Assembly (NCBI GenBank): GCA_016708435.1
Contig: JADJFV010000035.1
Coordinates: 124,001 to 188,000, forward strand
Direction of reading: 5' to 3'
From: Leptospiraceae bacterium
GTDB lineage: Bacteria; Spirochaetota; Leptospiria; Leptospirales; Leptospiraceae
Length of the DNA stretch: 64,000 nucleotides
Shown here: in pieces, positions 1 through 9,486 of the stretch
Position numbering within the stretch: position 1 is the stretch's first letter
Layout: each line of letters opens with the position of its first letter
Notes under the pieces: model-generated
What the model was told of the DNA's origin: nothing
The model's input: only the letters and a program-made list of their open reading frames with translations
Databases searched by the model: none
Position numbers and translations under genes: made by a program

Positions 1-781
1 CTTTTAAATATTCTTTTGGAATATAGTCATCATCTAATAAAAGATTCTTGCTAACTCGTTCTGGTAGTTTAAGATTTTTATTTTTATGTTTATTGATAGT
101 GTAATAGATTTTGAACAGACTTTGAAGTGCATTTTTTTGTTCATATAATGCATCTATATGATTGGATTTCGCAGTCAAGACTTGTGAAGATGTAGAAAAT
201 TCATTCGCTATCACAAGTTGCTTTTCTAATACCGGATAAATATTATCATCCGTATCAGAGTTTACTTTTAAATCCACTAGTTGAAAGGAAGCTTCCGCGT
301 AGAGCTTATTGTAAGTATCCGCATACTTCTTTGAAAAAGCTTGTGCCTCTGTATTTAAATCAATATAGTTCTGTTCAAAAATTCTTCTAGAAGAGATATA
401 ATTCTTTTCTTGGAATTTGATACTTGCGTCTACATAGTTTTTCATGATAACGCCGAATTTAGGCTCTGCATCAAAATTCAAAAAAGAGCTTTTCATTTTT
501 TTTAAGTGCTTTAAATTATTTCTTTTATAATCCGCTGAAACAATTTGTGGATCTACAGTCACTGTGCCTGTTTCCATCTTGAGAGGTTTTCCTTCCTCTT
601 TTTTTTCAGTAGGAGTCTTTGCTGCTTCCGGTGCACTCGGTGCATTCTTTACTTCTTTAACGCTTACTTGACCAAAAAGAGAAAGCGTAAAGCAAAATAG
701 AAAAGGAATCAAACTGAGTTTACTACATGTCGTGGGGGAATTGGATTTAATAAATGTAAAGAAAGAAGTATGCGTTTTCAT
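1..781 (-). CDS. Secreted hypothetical protein, C-terminus cut off by window edge
   Basis: An uninterrupted reading frame runs on the minus strand from an ATG at 779-781 to the window edge, about 260 codons, with no stop, so the C-terminus lies outside. Residues 1-39 are a long signal-peptide-like segment with a hydrophobic core (LIPFLFCFTLSLFG) followed by GQ, a plausible signal peptidase I site. A low-complexity stretch rich in Ala, Pro, Glu and Lys follows (about 45-65), then an acidic/basic helical region with many Tyr and Asn. No catalytic motif is recognised. It is divergent from maf (47 bp between starts), so the two probably share a promoter region. The function is unknown; I infer a periplasmic protein. 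Confidence 0.75.
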   Translation of the reverse strand, partial: MKTHTSFFTFIKSNSPTTCSKLSLIPFLFCFTLSLFGQVSVKEVKNAPSAPEAAKTPTEKKEEGKPLKMETGTVTVDPQIVSADYKRNNLKHLKKMKSSFLNFDAEPKFGVIMKNYVDASIKFQEKNYISSRRIFEQNYIDLNTEAQAFSKKYADTYNKLYAEASFQLVDLKVNSDTDDNIYPVLEKQLVIANEFSTSSQVLTAKSNHIDALYEQKNALQSLFKIYYTINKHKNKNLKLPERVSKNLLLDDDYIPKEYLK

Positions 782-828
782 AGTATACTTATTATCGACA
801 TTTTTACACTTTACGTAAGAGTGGGTGT

Positions 829-1389
829 ATGTTAATTTTAAAGTCTGCCTCTCCTAGAAGACAGCAAATCCTAAAAGACCTAAAACTAAAATTTCTAGCT
901 GAGCCTTCTCATATAAACGAAGATGCAAGAATAAAAGAGTCTCCCCTTTCCTATCTACAAAGAGTAACAATTGCTAAATTGGAGCTAGAAAAAGCAAAAT
1001 CAGGGAAAGTTTATATTTCCTCCGATACAATTGTTGTCTTGGAAAATCAAATTCTTGGAAAGCCAGTAAATTTTACCGAGGGTATGGAAATTCTCGCGCG
1101 ACTGTCGGGAAAAGCTCATACTGTTTATTCAGGAATTGGAATTGCTAAGAAAGGCGAGGTTTTTTATGACTACGATGAAACAACAGTTGAGTTTAAGCCT
1201 TGGGGAAAAGAAGAAATTGCTGTTTATTTGAATGAATGCAAACCCTACGACAAAGCAGGATCATATGGAATTCAGGATGAAAAAAGCCCAGTTCTACGCT
1301 TTACTGGATCGTATTCGAATGTGCTGGGCTTTCCGTTAAGAAAGTTCTACCAACACTATTCAATTTGGAAGGAATTCTTAAGCCAATAA
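829..1389 (+). CDS. maf: Maf-like nucleoside triphosphate pyrophosphatase
   Basis: A protein of 186 residues, the usual Maf length. The N-terminus has the family signature SASPRR (residues 6-11, phosphate-binding loop), followed by SDTIVVL at about 65-71, which carries the catalytic Asp, and GKP a few residues later. The C-terminal part has the expected YDKAGSYGIQ motif (about 139-148). Maf proteins hydrolyse non-canonical or pyrimidine NTPs to NMP and pyrophosphate in the cytoplasm; the subtype (dTTP/UTP or m7GTP) cannot be decided by eye. Its 3' end overlaps the convergent 75-residue gene by 12 bp. The ribosome-binding site upstream of ATG 829 is weak (AAGAGTGGG). Confidence 0.93.
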   Translation: MLILKSASPRRQQILKDLKLKFLAEPSHINEDARIKESPLSYLQRVTIAKLELEKAKSGKVYISSDTIVVLENQILGKPVNFTEGMEILARLSGKAHTVYSGIGIAKKGEVFYDYDETTVEFKPWGKEEIAVYLNECKPYDKAGSYGIQDEKSPVLRFTGSYSNVLGFPLRKFYQHYSIWKEFLSQ

Positions 1390-1605
1390 ATCTAAAATTG
1401 CCCCACGATCAACAGGGACTTTGCCCTTGTCTGACATAGCCTGACGACCATTTTTAAAATCTTTAAAGGCAGATTGGTTAAAATAGTTGTCGTTAGAGTA
1501 AACCTTGTTTACTTGTTCTATTGGAGCGTAAGTATAGATTGGTCGAATGTAAGCGAGTGGCTCAGAAACGAGTGATATTTTTTGTGCACCTTCACCAAAG
1601 TTCAT
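1378..1605 (-). CDS. Small conserved-looking hypothetical protein (75 aa)
   Basis: A 75-residue protein starting with MNFGEGAQK and ending DRGAILDLLA. It is rich in Tyr, Asn and Lys, with no signal peptide or membrane segment. A good ribosome-binding site (AGAGG, 8 nt before ATG) supports the start. It lies between maf and holA, divergent from holA with 44 bp between starts, and its last 12 bp overlap the end of maf. I do not recognise a family. The good Shine-Dalgarno sequence and the placement favour a real gene rather than a shadow of maf. Confidence 0.6.
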   Translation of the reverse strand: MNFGEGAQKISLVSEPLAYIRPIYTYAPIEQVNKVYSNDNYFNQSAFKDFKNGRQAMSDKGKVPVDRGAILDLLA

Positions 1606-1649
1606 AATGTTTTACCTCTTTTACTTATCGGATTTAGTGTACCAGAAAT

Positions 1650-2759
1650 ATGGCAGAAAAACAAGCAAAAAAAAAGGAAATCACAGAATTTAAGAATTTT
1701 CCAGAGTTTCTAGCTCAATACCAAGCTAAAAAGTCATTGCCACAGGTATTTATCTATGTTTCTACGGATTCTTTTGAATTTGATTTAGTCACAGAAACCT
1801 ATCGAAATGAGCTTACTACAAGCGGTGAGCCTTTAGAAGTCGTAGTTTATGTGGCAGAGAGTGGTGACTTTGAAAAGCTTTTCTCTGAGATGTTTAATTT
1901 CAGCATGTTTTCAAGCCAGAAGCTTCTTATCATTCGCTCCGGCGCTGATTTCTTTAAATCAATCCTGACTGCTGGAAAAAAGGAAATGTATGACTCCTTC
2001 AGACGAAATATTCCTAATCTCGCCGAAAAAGTCTATGTTCTATTGCACTATGATTCTAAGGATATTCCTGCAAAGCTAGCGAATCTTTTCGACAATCGAT
2101 TTGCCCTATTAAAAAATCGTAACTTTTACGCGGACGAGAGACGTCCTGCCCTAGAAGGAATTCTAAAAACCGAAAAGGTTCACTTAGAAGACGCTGCACG
2201 AGACGAGTTCATTCATCGAATTCAACCGAACACAGGCGCCTACATCAAAGCAATTCGTAAATTGAAGCTAATGCTTAATAAAAAGGAATTTACCCTTCCT
2301 GATATAGAAGAGGTGCTCTTCAATCGGGCAGAATTTAACCCATTTCAGTTGGTTGATTTGCTCTTTAGCAATAATAAGCATGAATTCTTTCGGGAGTTTT
2401 CCAAGTTTAAGCCTGGACCGGAAAGCACATTCGTCTATCTTTCTTTACTCACAGCCCTTCTAAACCGAGCAGATGAAGTAAGAAAGGCAAAGATTCTACT
2501 TAAACGGTTTAGAGATGAGAATGATGCTGAGTTTTTTAAATACTTAGGCATGGCTTCTTATTCGGATGGTAGAAAGAAGTTCACAAAAGGACGACTTCGT
2601 AGAGAAACTAGGCTATTTACAAAGCAAGCCCTTGACTTTCTCTATGCATTGGTCTTGGATCTCAATATAAAGGCAAAATCTAGCTCGATTAAGGATGAGG
2701 GTAATTTTTACATCATGAGAGAGTTCGATAAATTATTTGCAATACTATCATCGAGTTGA
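1650..2759 (+). CDS. holA: DNA polymerase III subunit delta
   Basis: A protein of 369 residues, close to the usual 330-345 for HolA plus a Lys-rich N-terminal extension. The order of elements matches delta: an N-terminal pseudo-ATPase region with IYVSTDSFEFDLV (about 32-44) in the place of the P-loop, a FSSQKLLIIR segment (about 89-98) typical of the strand after the domain II junction, and a helical C-terminal collar region ending in the short basic RRETRLFTKQALDFLYALVLDLN segment. Delta opens the beta sliding clamp within the clamp loader. It is a stand-alone gene between divergent and downstream small genes. The start is ATG, without a strong ribosome-binding site. Confidence 0.82.
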   Translation: MAEKQAKKKEITEFKNFPEFLAQYQAKKSLPQVFIYVSTDSFEFDLVTETYRNELTTSGEPLEVVVYVAESGDFEKLFSEMFNFSMFSSQKLLIIRSGADFFKSILTAGKKEMYDSFRRNIPNLAEKVYVLLHYDSKDIPAKLANLFDNRFALLKNRNFYADERRPALEGILKTEKVHLEDAARDEFIHRIQPNTGAYIKAIRKLKLMLNKKEFTLPDIEEVLFNRAEFNPFQLVDLLFSNNKHEFFREFSKFKPGPESTFVYLSLLTALLNRADEVRKAKILLKRFRDENDAEFFKYLGMASYSDGRKKFTKGRLRRETRLFTKQALDFLYALVLDLNIKAKSSSIKDEGNFYIMREFDKLFAILSSS

Positions 2760-2850
2760 CATTTTATTCCCTCCTTCCATTATGTCTCTTACCTTATTAG
2801 AAATTCTTTTTGTTTTAGAAAAAGAATGCTTTTAAGCCGAAAATAGATGT

Positions 2851-3108
2851 ATGGAGAAGAAATTGATACAAGAGTTAGAACCTTTGTCCGTGAGTAGCTT
2901 TACCCCTTTTTCAACGCCAGCTTTTTCCAGTTCCGATCTTTTTGCTATGCACAAAGTTATTCTAAATTGTGCAGATAGTTTCACCGAATACCTAAATAAA
3001 TCAAAAGAACCAATTCGTTTTACTGATAATGTGGTTCCTTTAAAAAAGGAATTTATAAAATTTACTACATTGCCAGACAACTTTCAAAGTCTATTCGGGG
3101 AAATTTAA
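2851..3108 (+). CDS. Hypothetical protein (85 aa), doubtful
   Basis: A possible 85-residue protein (starts MEKKLIQELEPL) between holA and the nucleotidase. Its composition is ordinary and its Ser/Phe-rich middle has no recognisable motif. There is no clear ribosome-binding site before the ATG. An almost co-extensive reading frame exists on the other strand (2832-3080), so coding cannot be assigned with certainty; I favour the plus strand because the next gene begins 31 bp further on the same strand. Confidence 0.4.
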   Translation: MEKKLIQELEPLSVSSFTPFSTPAFSSSDLFAMHKVILNCADSFTEYLNKSKEPIRFTDNVVPLKKEFIKFTTLPDNFQSLFGEI

Positions 3109-3139
3109 ACGGCAAATCTTCATTCACCGGTGCTTGGTA

Positions 3140-3559
3140 ATGAAAAAGAAAATTTTGTATGTAGACTTAGATGGTGTCCTTGCGGATTATGAATCTGCAA
3201 AAGCAATCACAACAGAAAAAGAGAGAAAGCAAAAAGGTTTTTTTGAAAACCTCCCACCCATTGAAGGCGCAATTGAAGCTTTCAAAAAATTATCAAAGAA
3301 ATACGAAACCTATTTTTTATCCACAGCTCCTTGGACAAATATTCATGCACCTTCTGAAAAAAGAATCTGGGTTGAAAAGCATCTAGGAAGATATGCATTT
3401 AAAAAATTAATTCTAACGCATAACAAGGGTTTGCTTAAGGGCGATTTTTTAATTGACGATCGAACCAGGAATGGAGTCAAAGAGTTTGAAGGTGAGCATA
3501 TTCACTTTGGATCAGAAAAATTTAAAACTTGGAATGATGTCCTGGATTACTTATTGTGA
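3140..3559 (+). CDS. 5'(3')-deoxyribonucleotidase-like HAD phosphatase
   Basis: A protein of 139 residues from ATG 3140; a TTG two codons earlier is possible. It begins directly with HAD motif [13 protein letters not shown], whose two Asp are the nucleophile and the acid/base. Motif II is FLSTAPWTN (about 60-68) and motif III/IV is [13 protein letters not shown] (about 110-122), with the Asp pair that binds Mg. This pattern is that of the NT5C family, which removes phosphate from deoxynucleoside monophosphates, although members of this size can act on other small phosphates. Its stop codon overlaps the GTG start of the metal pump by 4 bp, suggesting translational coupling. Confidence 0.82.
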   Translation: MKKKILYVDLDGVLADYESAKAITTEKERKQKGFFENLPPIEGAIEAFKKLSKKYETYFLSTAPWTNIHAPSEKRIWVEKHLGRYAFKKLILTHNKGLLKGDFLIDDRTRNGVKEFEGEHIHFGSEKFKTWNDVLDYLL

Positions 3560-6500
3560 TTGAAAAACTAATCGAATTCTCGATAAAAAAAAAGTATATA
3601 GTTATTGCCTTAACACTCATTGTCTCCTTAATCGGACTTTTCAGTGCATCTAAACTCTCCGTCGATGCTGTGCCCGATGTGACTAATGTGCAAGTATCCG
3701 CTGTGACTACTTCACCCGGACTTTCTCCAATGGAAGTAGAGCAGTTTATTACAAACCCTATCGAGTTACAGTTAATGGGAATTCCGGGAGCAACGGAGAT
3801 AAGATCAATTTCGCGCACTGGCATTAGCAGTGTAACAGTGATCTTTGATGACAATGTAAATATTTGGTTTGCTAGGCAATTAGTAACTGAGAGACTCAAA
3901 GTAGCTGACAAAGAAATTCCACCCGAATACGGACAACCGGAATTATCCCCTGTCGCTACTGCATTAGGGGATATCTATGAGTTTGTGCTAACGTCGGATA
4001 GACATAGCCCAATGGAGCTTAGAACTTATATTGATTGGGAGTTATCAAAAAAACTTAAATCTACACCGGGAGTAATAGAAGTAAATTCTATCGGTGGGGA
4101 AGCAAAAGAATACCAAGTAATCATTGATCCAAGAAACCTTGTAACGCATAATCTTACATTGTCGGAAATTTACGAAGATATAAAATCAGCCAATACAAAT
4201 ACAGGTGGCGGTTATATCATAAAAGGAAAAGAGCAGGTTGTAATACGAGGCGAGGGACAGTTTGAAGGAATAGATGAAATCACTCGAGTAGCTGTTAGAA
4301 CAGCAGCCGACGGAACACCTTTGTTACTCGGTCAAATTGCTGAAGTGAAAATTGGACCGGCTTTGCGATTCGGAATAGCCAGTAAGAATCAAAAAGAAGT
4401 AGTCGGGGCTACTGTCATTATGCTACTAGGACAAAATTCTAGAAATGTAGTAAGTGATGTAAAACTTAAGATTAAAGAAATCGAAGCAAATCTTCCAGAG
4501 GGAATGAAGATTGAGCCTTTCTATGATAGATCAGAATTTATCAACCGTGCTTTATCAACCATATTTATTAATCTAACAGAAGGCGCACTGCTTGTATTAG
4601 TCACACTTATTGTAACTCTAGGAACAGTAAAGGGTGGAGCGTTAGTTGCAATGGCAATTCCTATTTCTATGCTTTGTGCGGTTATATTTATGAAGCAATT
4701 AGATGTTGTTGGAAATCTAATGAGCTTAGGAGCGCTCGATTTTGGATTGTTAGTAGATGGCTCTATCGTCATGCTTGAATCCGTAATGGCAGGCTTTGTT
4801 GCAAAGAAATACTTATTCCAAAAACCAATGAACAAATTCGAAATAGCAAAGATCACAGAAAGCATTATCCTCGAAAATTGCAATCGTGTTGGACGGGCGG
4901 CGGCGTTTTCAGTAGCGATTATCATGCTTGTCTATTTGCCTCTTATGGTTTTGGAAGGAGTCGAAGGAAGGATGTTTCGACCGATGGCGATTACTGTTGC
5001 TTTGGCGCTAGGAGCGGCACTTTTATTTTCTTTGACTGTATTTCCTGCAAGCTTAGCGATTGCATTTCAGAAACCTATTTTTCATAAGAGTCACTATTGG
5101 GATTGGTTGGAAGAAAAATATCGTATCTTATTGATTTGGGGCTTTCATCATAAAAAAAGAATTTCTTCTACTGCAATCGTGCTGGTAGGCTTATCGCTAT
5201 TACTCGCAACTACTCTTGGTTCTGAATTTATTCCCCGAATAGATGAAGGGGAATTAGAAATGGACGTTAAGCGCCTTCCCTCTACATCGATTGACTATTC
5301 GAGAGACTTGAATATGGAAATAGAAAAAATTCTTACAGAATTTCCAGAAATTAAATCTGTTGTATCTAGAGTTGGTAGGGGAGAGTCAGCAGCAGAGCCA
5401 GCCGGAACAGATGAAACTAGTATTATGATAAAACTAAAAGACAGAAGCGAGTGGAAGACTGCTAAGACAAGAGAAGACTTAATGACTGCAATTAAAGAAA
5501 AAGTCTTACAGAATATTCCTTCTAGTTATATCAGTATGTCACAGCCCATAGAGAATAGGATTAACTCCCTATTAGCCGGTTCAAAGGCAGATATTGTCGT
5601 TAAAATTTATGGAGATGATTTAGACACATTGAAGCGGTTAGGGGAAGAAGTGGCTTCTATCATGAAGGAAATTCCAGGGACAGGAGACATTCGTGTGCAA
5701 AGAGTTCTCGGCCTTCCCGTGCTTCGAGTCAATGCAAACTATGACTTAATGGCTCGCTATGGTGTGTCTGCTTCAGAAATTTTACGAACAGTAGAAATGC
5801 TACGTGTGGGAACTAACGCAGGAAAAATATTTGAAGGACTCAAACGCTTTGATTTGGTTCTTAGGCTTAATTTAGATATTATAAAAGATGTGAAGCAAAT
5901 AGACAATATCCCCGTGATGACGGCTACAGGTAAAACAATTCCACTCGGTCAAGTCGCAGACATCGAATTGATTGAATCAGCTGCCTCTATCCAAAGGGAA
6001 GGCTTAAAGCGTCGGCTATTTGTAGAAGTAAATATACGAGGACGCGATCTTGTAGGATATATAGAAGAAGCACAAGAAAAAACAAAGGTGGTTACTGGTA
6101 ATATGCCGCTTGGTTATGAACTAAAATGGGGCGGGCAGTTTGAAAATTTCACAAGAGCGAAGAATAGGCTAATGCTCGTTGTTCCCATAGCACTTGCAAT
6201 TATCTTTGGAATGCTGATTCTCGCTTTCGGAAATGTATACTATGCAATTGGTGTTTTTATGGTTGTGCCATTAGCCGCATCGGGTGGAATTATTAGTTTA
6301 GTGCTTAGAGGTCTTCCTTTTAGCATACCTGCCGGAGTTGGGTTTATCGCTGTGAGCGGTATAGCAGTATTAAACGGTGTTGTATACGCATCCACACTCA
6401 AAGACAAATTAAAAGAAGGAATAGAATTATCTCATGCAGTTCGTGTTGCTGCTATTGAGTCACTTCGTCCTGTTATGACGACAGAGTTAATTGCGGCTAT

Positions 6501-6735
6501 TGGTTTTATACCGATGGCAATTTCGAATATGGCAGGTGCAGAAGTCCAACGCCCATTAGCCACAGTAGTAATCGGTGGAGTCATCATCGCTACCATTCTT
6601 TCCCGTCTACTTCTACCAATTACTATGGAGTATCTACTTACAAAAGCAGAATACATGGAAGAAAAAAAACAGGCAGAGATTGAAGTAACAAAAACAAATC
6701 TCATTGCTCTTTTAGACCAAGGAGAAAGTGAGTAA
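3556..6735 (+). CDS. CzcA/CusA-type heavy-metal RND efflux pump
   Basis: A protein of 1059 residues, full length for the heavy-metal efflux (HME) branch of RND pumps. It has the expected plan: TM1, a large periplasmic loop, TM2-7, a second periplasmic loop and TM8-12. The proton-relay region in TM4 is intact ([18 protein letters not shown], acidic residues D395, D401 and E408). HME hallmarks include [12 protein letters not shown] near residue 36 and IPLGQVAD near 794. It uses a GTG start overlapping the upstream nucleotidase stop. No membrane-fusion (CzcB) or outer-membrane (CzcC) gene is adjacent, which is unusual. The metal cannot be read from the sequence. Confidence 0.95.
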   Translation: MIEKLIEFSIKKKYIVIALTLIVSLIGLFSASKLSVDAVPDVTNVQVSAVTTSPGLSPMEVEQFITNPIELQLMGIPGATEIRSISRTGISSVTVIFDDNVNIWFARQLVTERLKVADKEIPPEYGQPELSPVATALGDIYEFVLTSDRHSPMELRTYIDWELSKKLKSTPGVIEVNSIGGEAKEYQVIIDPRNLVTHNLTLSEIYEDIKSANTNTGGGYIIKGKEQVVIRGEGQFEGIDEITRVAVRTAADGTPLLLGQIAEVKIGPALRFGIASKNQKEVVGATVIMLLGQNSRNVVSDVKLKIKEIEANLPEGMKIEPFYDRSEFINRALSTIFINLTEGALLVLVTLIVTLGTVKGGALVAMAIPISMLCAVIFMKQLDVVGNLMSLGALDFGLLVDGSIVMLESVMAGFVAKKYLFQKPMNKFEIAKITESIILENCNRVGRAAAFSVAIIMLVYLPLMVLEGVEGRMFRPMAITVALALGAALLFSLTVFPASLAIAFQKPIFHKSHYWDWLEEKYRILLIWGFHHKKRISSTAIVLVGLSLLLATTLGSEFIPRIDEGELEMDVKRLPSTSIDYSRDLNMEIEKILTEFPEIKSVVSRVGRGESAAEPAGTDETSIMIKLKDRSEWKTAKTREDLMTAIKEKVLQNIPSSYISMSQPIENRINSLLAGSKADIVVKIYGDDLDTLKRLGEEVASIMKEIPGTGDIRVQRVLGLPVLRVNANYDLMARYGVSASEILRTVEMLRVGTNAGKIFEGLKRFDLVLRLNLDIIKDVKQIDNIPVMTATGKTIPLGQVADIELIESAASIQREGLKRRLFVEVNIRGRDLVGYIEEAQEKTKVVTGNMPLGYELKWGGQFENFTRAKNRLMLVVPIALAIIFGMLILAFGNVYYAIGVFMVVPLAASGGIISLVLRGLPFSIPAGVGFIAVSGIAVLNGVVYASTLKDKLKEGIELSHAVRVAAIESLRPVMTTELIAAIGFIPMAISNMAGAEVQRPLATVVIGGVIIATILSRLLLPITMEYLLTKAEYMEEKKQAEIEVTKTNLIALLDQGESE

Positions 6736-6885
6736 TGTGTCTTTCTCGCAATAAGTAAGAGTCCGTTAGCCGATCCATCCTATCAATTAAAGTTTGTAGC
6801 CTAGTTCGGGAGTCAGTTTAATTTTACTTCTCACAAATTTTCCAGATCCTTTGCCGGCTACTTCATTTTTCATCGTTTTTAAATA

Positions 6886-7233
6886 TCATTCAATCTTATT
6901 GGATTTACGAAATAGCAAATATAACAGTGGACCAAATGAACCTGCTGCCAATGTAATGATGATCCATGGCCACGGGTTGCGATTCGTTGCCTTTGCATCA
7001 CGCCACATCCATACCATGAAAATAGTAAGTGCTATGACTAAATCTACCCATACTTGTATTCCTCCAAAGTTTTTGAATTGATGCTCGAAAATTCCTCGAA
7101 CACCATTTTGCCAAACAGCCAATGCTGTTAGAATAGAGAACAAAAGCGTTACTACAAGTAAGACTATTTTGATCAGTCCATTCCTATTTGTTTCGATGTT
7201 CATTCTATTATTCTCAGTTGATTTAGTTTCCAT
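6886..7233 (-). CDS. DUF2834-like small membrane protein
   Basis: A protein of 115 residues with three hydrophobic segments (about 22-44, 60-77 and 90-108). It has the pattern GIFEHQF, GGIQVWVDLVIAL, WMWRDAK, and WPWIIITLAAGSFGPLLYLL, which I associate with DUF2834 and related integral membrane proteins of unknown function. Its start overlaps the end of the tetR gene by 11 bp, so it is the second gene of a regulator-target operon. The overlap and the operator upstream of tetR suggest it is co-repressed with the regulator. Confidence 0.7.
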   Translation of the reverse strand: METKSTENNRMNIETNRNGLIKIVLLVVTLLFSILTALAVWQNGVRGIFEHQFKNFGGIQVWVDLVIALTIFMVWMWRDAKATNRNPWPWIIITLAAGSFGPLLYLLFRKSNKIE

Positions 7234-7849
7234 TGTTTTTCTCCTTTTTGATTGTTTTTATTTTAAGTGTTGGTTGCTCTTTCATGAAGCCATTAATAAG
7301 TTCTGTGAATGCTTTATTCGTTTCATAAATTCTGTCAGTGTCTTTTGTTGCGAGCCAATCGAGCATTAGCCCCCGATAGAAAGAAAGTATCATCGTTGCA
7401 TAAATTTTGGATTTCTTTCCATACTTTAGAGAAATCATGCTTTCGATTTCTATAATCCAATTGTGAAGAACTTCATTGAAAAATAATTTATATTTTTCCG
7501 TATCTCTTAATGCTCTAACGTATAACTCAAGAAATAATAGCAATGGCTTTTTGTTCTTATCGAAATATATCGATTCAATGAAAATCTCGGAAACTTCTAC
7601 GAAGGTTTTATTCGGGTTCTCATGGAAGATTTTTTTTAAAGTGCTTTTATGCTTTGTGCTTAAATGAATGAAGACTGAATGTATTAGATTATCAAACGAT
7701 TCGAAGTAATAGATAAGCATCCGCGCGCTAGTTTTTATTTCTTTTGCGATGTCTCTCAGGCTAAGATTGTTTAACCCCTTTTTGGACAGGACTGAAATGA
7801 TTTCTTCTAAAATTTCTTCACTAGCTTGGTTTTCAGGTTTCCTACTCAT
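7223..7849 (-). CDS. TetR/AcrR family transcriptional regulator
   Basis: A protein of 208 residues. Residues about 9-55 form the TetR DNA-binding domain, with the helix-turn-helix LSLRDIAKEIKTSARMLIYYF at about 29-49. The C-terminal part is a helical ligand-binding domain with no identifiable ligand. A perfect 13-bp inverted repeat lies only 2 bp upstream of its start codon (7852-7879), as expected for autorepression. Because the operator abuts the ATG, no Shine-Dalgarno site is possible, so the message may be leaderless. It overlaps the downstream DUF2834 gene. Confidence 0.93.
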   Translation of the reverse strand: MSRKPENQASEEILEEIISVLSKKGLNNLSLRDIAKEIKTSARMLIYYFESFDNLIHSVFIHLSTKHKSTLKKIFHENPNKTFVEVSEIFIESIYFDKNKKPLLLFLELYVRALRDTEKYKLFFNEVLHNWIIEIESMISLKYGKKSKIYATMILSFYRGLMLDWLATKDTDRIYETNKAFTELINGFMKEQPTLKIKTIKKEKNNGN

Positions 7850-7851
7850 AT

Positions 7852-7879
7852 AATAAATGTAACAAGTGTTACATTTATT
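7852..7879. promoter_or_regulatory. Perfect inverted-repeat operator for the TetR-family gene
   Basis: The left arm AATAAATGTAACA (7852-7864) and the right arm TGTTACATTTATT (7867-7879) are perfect reverse complements with a 2-nt AG spacer. The site lies directly before the tetR start codon. Its length, symmetry and position are typical of TetR operators; binding by this regulator is inferred. Confidence 0.8.
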
Positions 7880-8184
7880 GTCAATAGATTTAAAAAAAAA
7901 TCTTTACTTTTGCCTTTAGGTTCATAGGCTTGGATTGCCAATCCAGAGAGTGAAGTTCGGGTGTTGCGCACTATCTCTATTGATTAAGTGCTTGCGCATA
8001 CTATTTATTAAACGCTAGTGCGCCGGGCTCTCAACTATTGTCAATTTTTTGAAGAGACAAAAAATTGACACCGTTTCGATCCCTAACACTTAGTGATTTG
8101 AAAAACAAGTTTGTATAACTTGGACAGGCTTTTTAGTTTTTTTCTTGATTGTTTCTTAGTTGTAAGGAATTTTTAGTTGAATTG
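7880..8184. other. Gene-free stretch with a 13-bp hairpin
   Basis: About 305 bp between the TetR operator and the DUF1564 gene. I find no convincing gene. It contains a perfect inverted repeat, TGTCAATTTTTTG (8039-8051) and its complement (8058-8070), around a 6-nt loop. No T-tract follows on either side, so it is not a standard terminator. A GC-richer patch with repeated GCGCA/TGCGC words lies at 7960-8025. Confidence 0.5.
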
Positions 8185-8685
8185 CTATACTTTTACATGG
8201 TAGCCTCGTGCAAAGTTCTGTCTAAAACGCTGCAAAGTCCAAAAACTCGTTAGTTCTAAGCTAGGTAGTGTAGGAACTATTTTTTCCAATGTTGCTTTAA
8301 CTAATAAGCGCCACATACCCAGTAGGTCAAGTTTCAGTAGATAGACAAAAATCCAACAGCGAGATTTTCCAAAAGCTAAAGCAAGTTCTCCAAGTTCAAT
8401 CCAGTCTGTGTTTCTTGGACGAAAGTTTACTCTTTCTAAATTTTGCCCTTCTTCCTGGTATTCTGTTTTTACTTTTTTGGGTTTTGGTAACAAACCTGTA
8501 TGAGTCACAGTTCGATAACGACGCAGTAGTTTTCGAAGGTAAACGGTAAAATGTTCTTTACGCTTTTTATTTTTCAAATAAAATTCTTTAAGTAAACATT
8601 CTGGAATTAAAAGAGTGGAAACAGTATTTTCGCGTTCATCCAATTTATCCATAACAAAGGTATTAGAATTTCTAAAAATTATCAT
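8185..8685 (-). CDS. DUF1564 family protein
   Basis: A protein of 166 residues. The N-terminal LLIPECLLKEFYLKNKKR and the VYLRKLLRRYR segment resemble a short basic DNA-binding-like region. The middle NFRPRNTDWIELGELALAFGKSRCWIFVYLLKLD (quoted here in parts: WIELGELALAFGKSRC and WIFVYLLKLD) is the hallmark of DUF1564, a paralogous family known mainly from Leptospira. No function has been assigned to the family to my knowledge. It stands alone, with gene-poor DNA on its upstream and downstream sides. A later ATG (codon 12, MDKLDEREN) is a possible alternative start. Confidence 0.8.
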   Translation of the reverse strand: MIIFRNSNTFVMDKLDERENTVSTLLIPECLLKEFYLKNKKRKEHFTVYLRKLLRRYRTVTHTGLLPKPKKVKTEYQEEGQNLERVNFRPRNTDWIELGELALAFGKSRCWIFVYLLKLDLLGMWRLLVKATLEKIVPTLPSLELTSFWTLQRFRQNFARGYHVKV

Positions 8686-8754
8686 ACCTACACTAGGTCA
8701 GGAAAACAATTTTTTGAGCGGGATTTTTATAAAAAAATTTAAAAAAAGGAAAAA

Positions 8755-9474
8755 TTATAAATTTAAATTCCTCTCAGCATTTCTCCAAGCTTCGAGATAA
8801 TATTTATAACGTTTTCTTTTTTTATCTAAGTCTTCCCCGAAACTTCTGTCATCGGTAATATAGATTTTATCAACTGCAATTTCTGCGAGGCTAAGATTGT
8901 TTTTCCTCGCGTATGCCCAGAACTCCATTGGAAATGCATATCCATTCTCGGTAAATGTATAATTCTTTAAACTAGATGTGGCATATCGCTTGAAGCCGCA
9001 AAATGCATCAGTAATATACCAACTATATTTTTTATTGATAGCTGTGGTTATACGGCGATTAATCTCTACTCGATCTTCCGGTGGGACTATGCCGATTGAT
9101 TTTGATTTAGGAGCATAACGACTTCCACTCACCACATCTATCTTTCGGTTGTAATTAGCGAAACGCTCTAGATCTTTAGGTTGATGCTGTTCATCACAAT
9201 CCATTGTAATGAGATACGGATAATTCTTATTAATCCCAAATTCAAATCCATAGATCAAACTAGAACCATAGCCCGCATTTTTTTTGTGATGCACATAAAC
9301 GTAAGGATGTTCTTTTTGAATTGTATCTAAGACAAAATTTGTCCCATCGGCGGAGCCATCATCCACAAAAAGAATATCTGCATAGTCGAGACAAGCGGCT
9401 ATTGTGCGTATTGCGACATCGTAGACAGTTGTCTTTTCATTGTAAACAGGGATGATGACTAGAAATTCTTTCAT
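8755..9474 (-). CDS. Family 2 glycosyltransferase (dolichol-phosphate mannosyltransferase-like)
   Basis: A protein of 239 residues. The GT-A fold is evident: FLVIIPVYNEKTTV at the N-terminus, ILFVDDGSADGT (about 34-45), and the metal-binding MDCDEQHQPKDL (about 91-102). The segment VVSGSRY (about 114-120) is typical of polyprenyl-phosphate sugar transferases (DPM/GtrB). There is no C-terminal membrane segment, so it is soluble or peripheral. It lies downstream of ilvD on the same strand, separated by a 54-bp perfect palindrome that may form a strong hairpin in the transcript. Confidence 0.9.
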   Translation of the reverse strand: MKEFLVIIPVYNEKTTVYDVAIRTIAACLDYADILFVDDGSADGTNFVLDTIQKEHPYVYVHHKKNAGYGSSLIYGFEFGINKNYPYLITMDCDEQHQPKDLERFANYNRKIDVVSGSRYAPKSKSIGIVPPEDRVEINRRITTAINKKYSWYITDAFCGFKRYATSSLKNYTFTENGYAFPMEFWAYARKNNLSLAEIAVDKIYITDDRSFGEDLDKKRKRYKYYLEAWRNAERNLNL

Positions 9475-9486
9475 GGTTAATCGGTT

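Noticed and set aside
2832..3080. Minus-strand 82-codon frame opposite the small gene at 2851
   Set aside because: Neither strand has a good ribosome-binding site; the plus strand was preferred because of its neighbours, but coding in either is uncertain.
4521..4925. A 134-codon minus-strand frame inside the metal pump gene
   Set aside because: The plus-strand protein is a complete CzcA-type pump with intact motifs, so this is a shadow.
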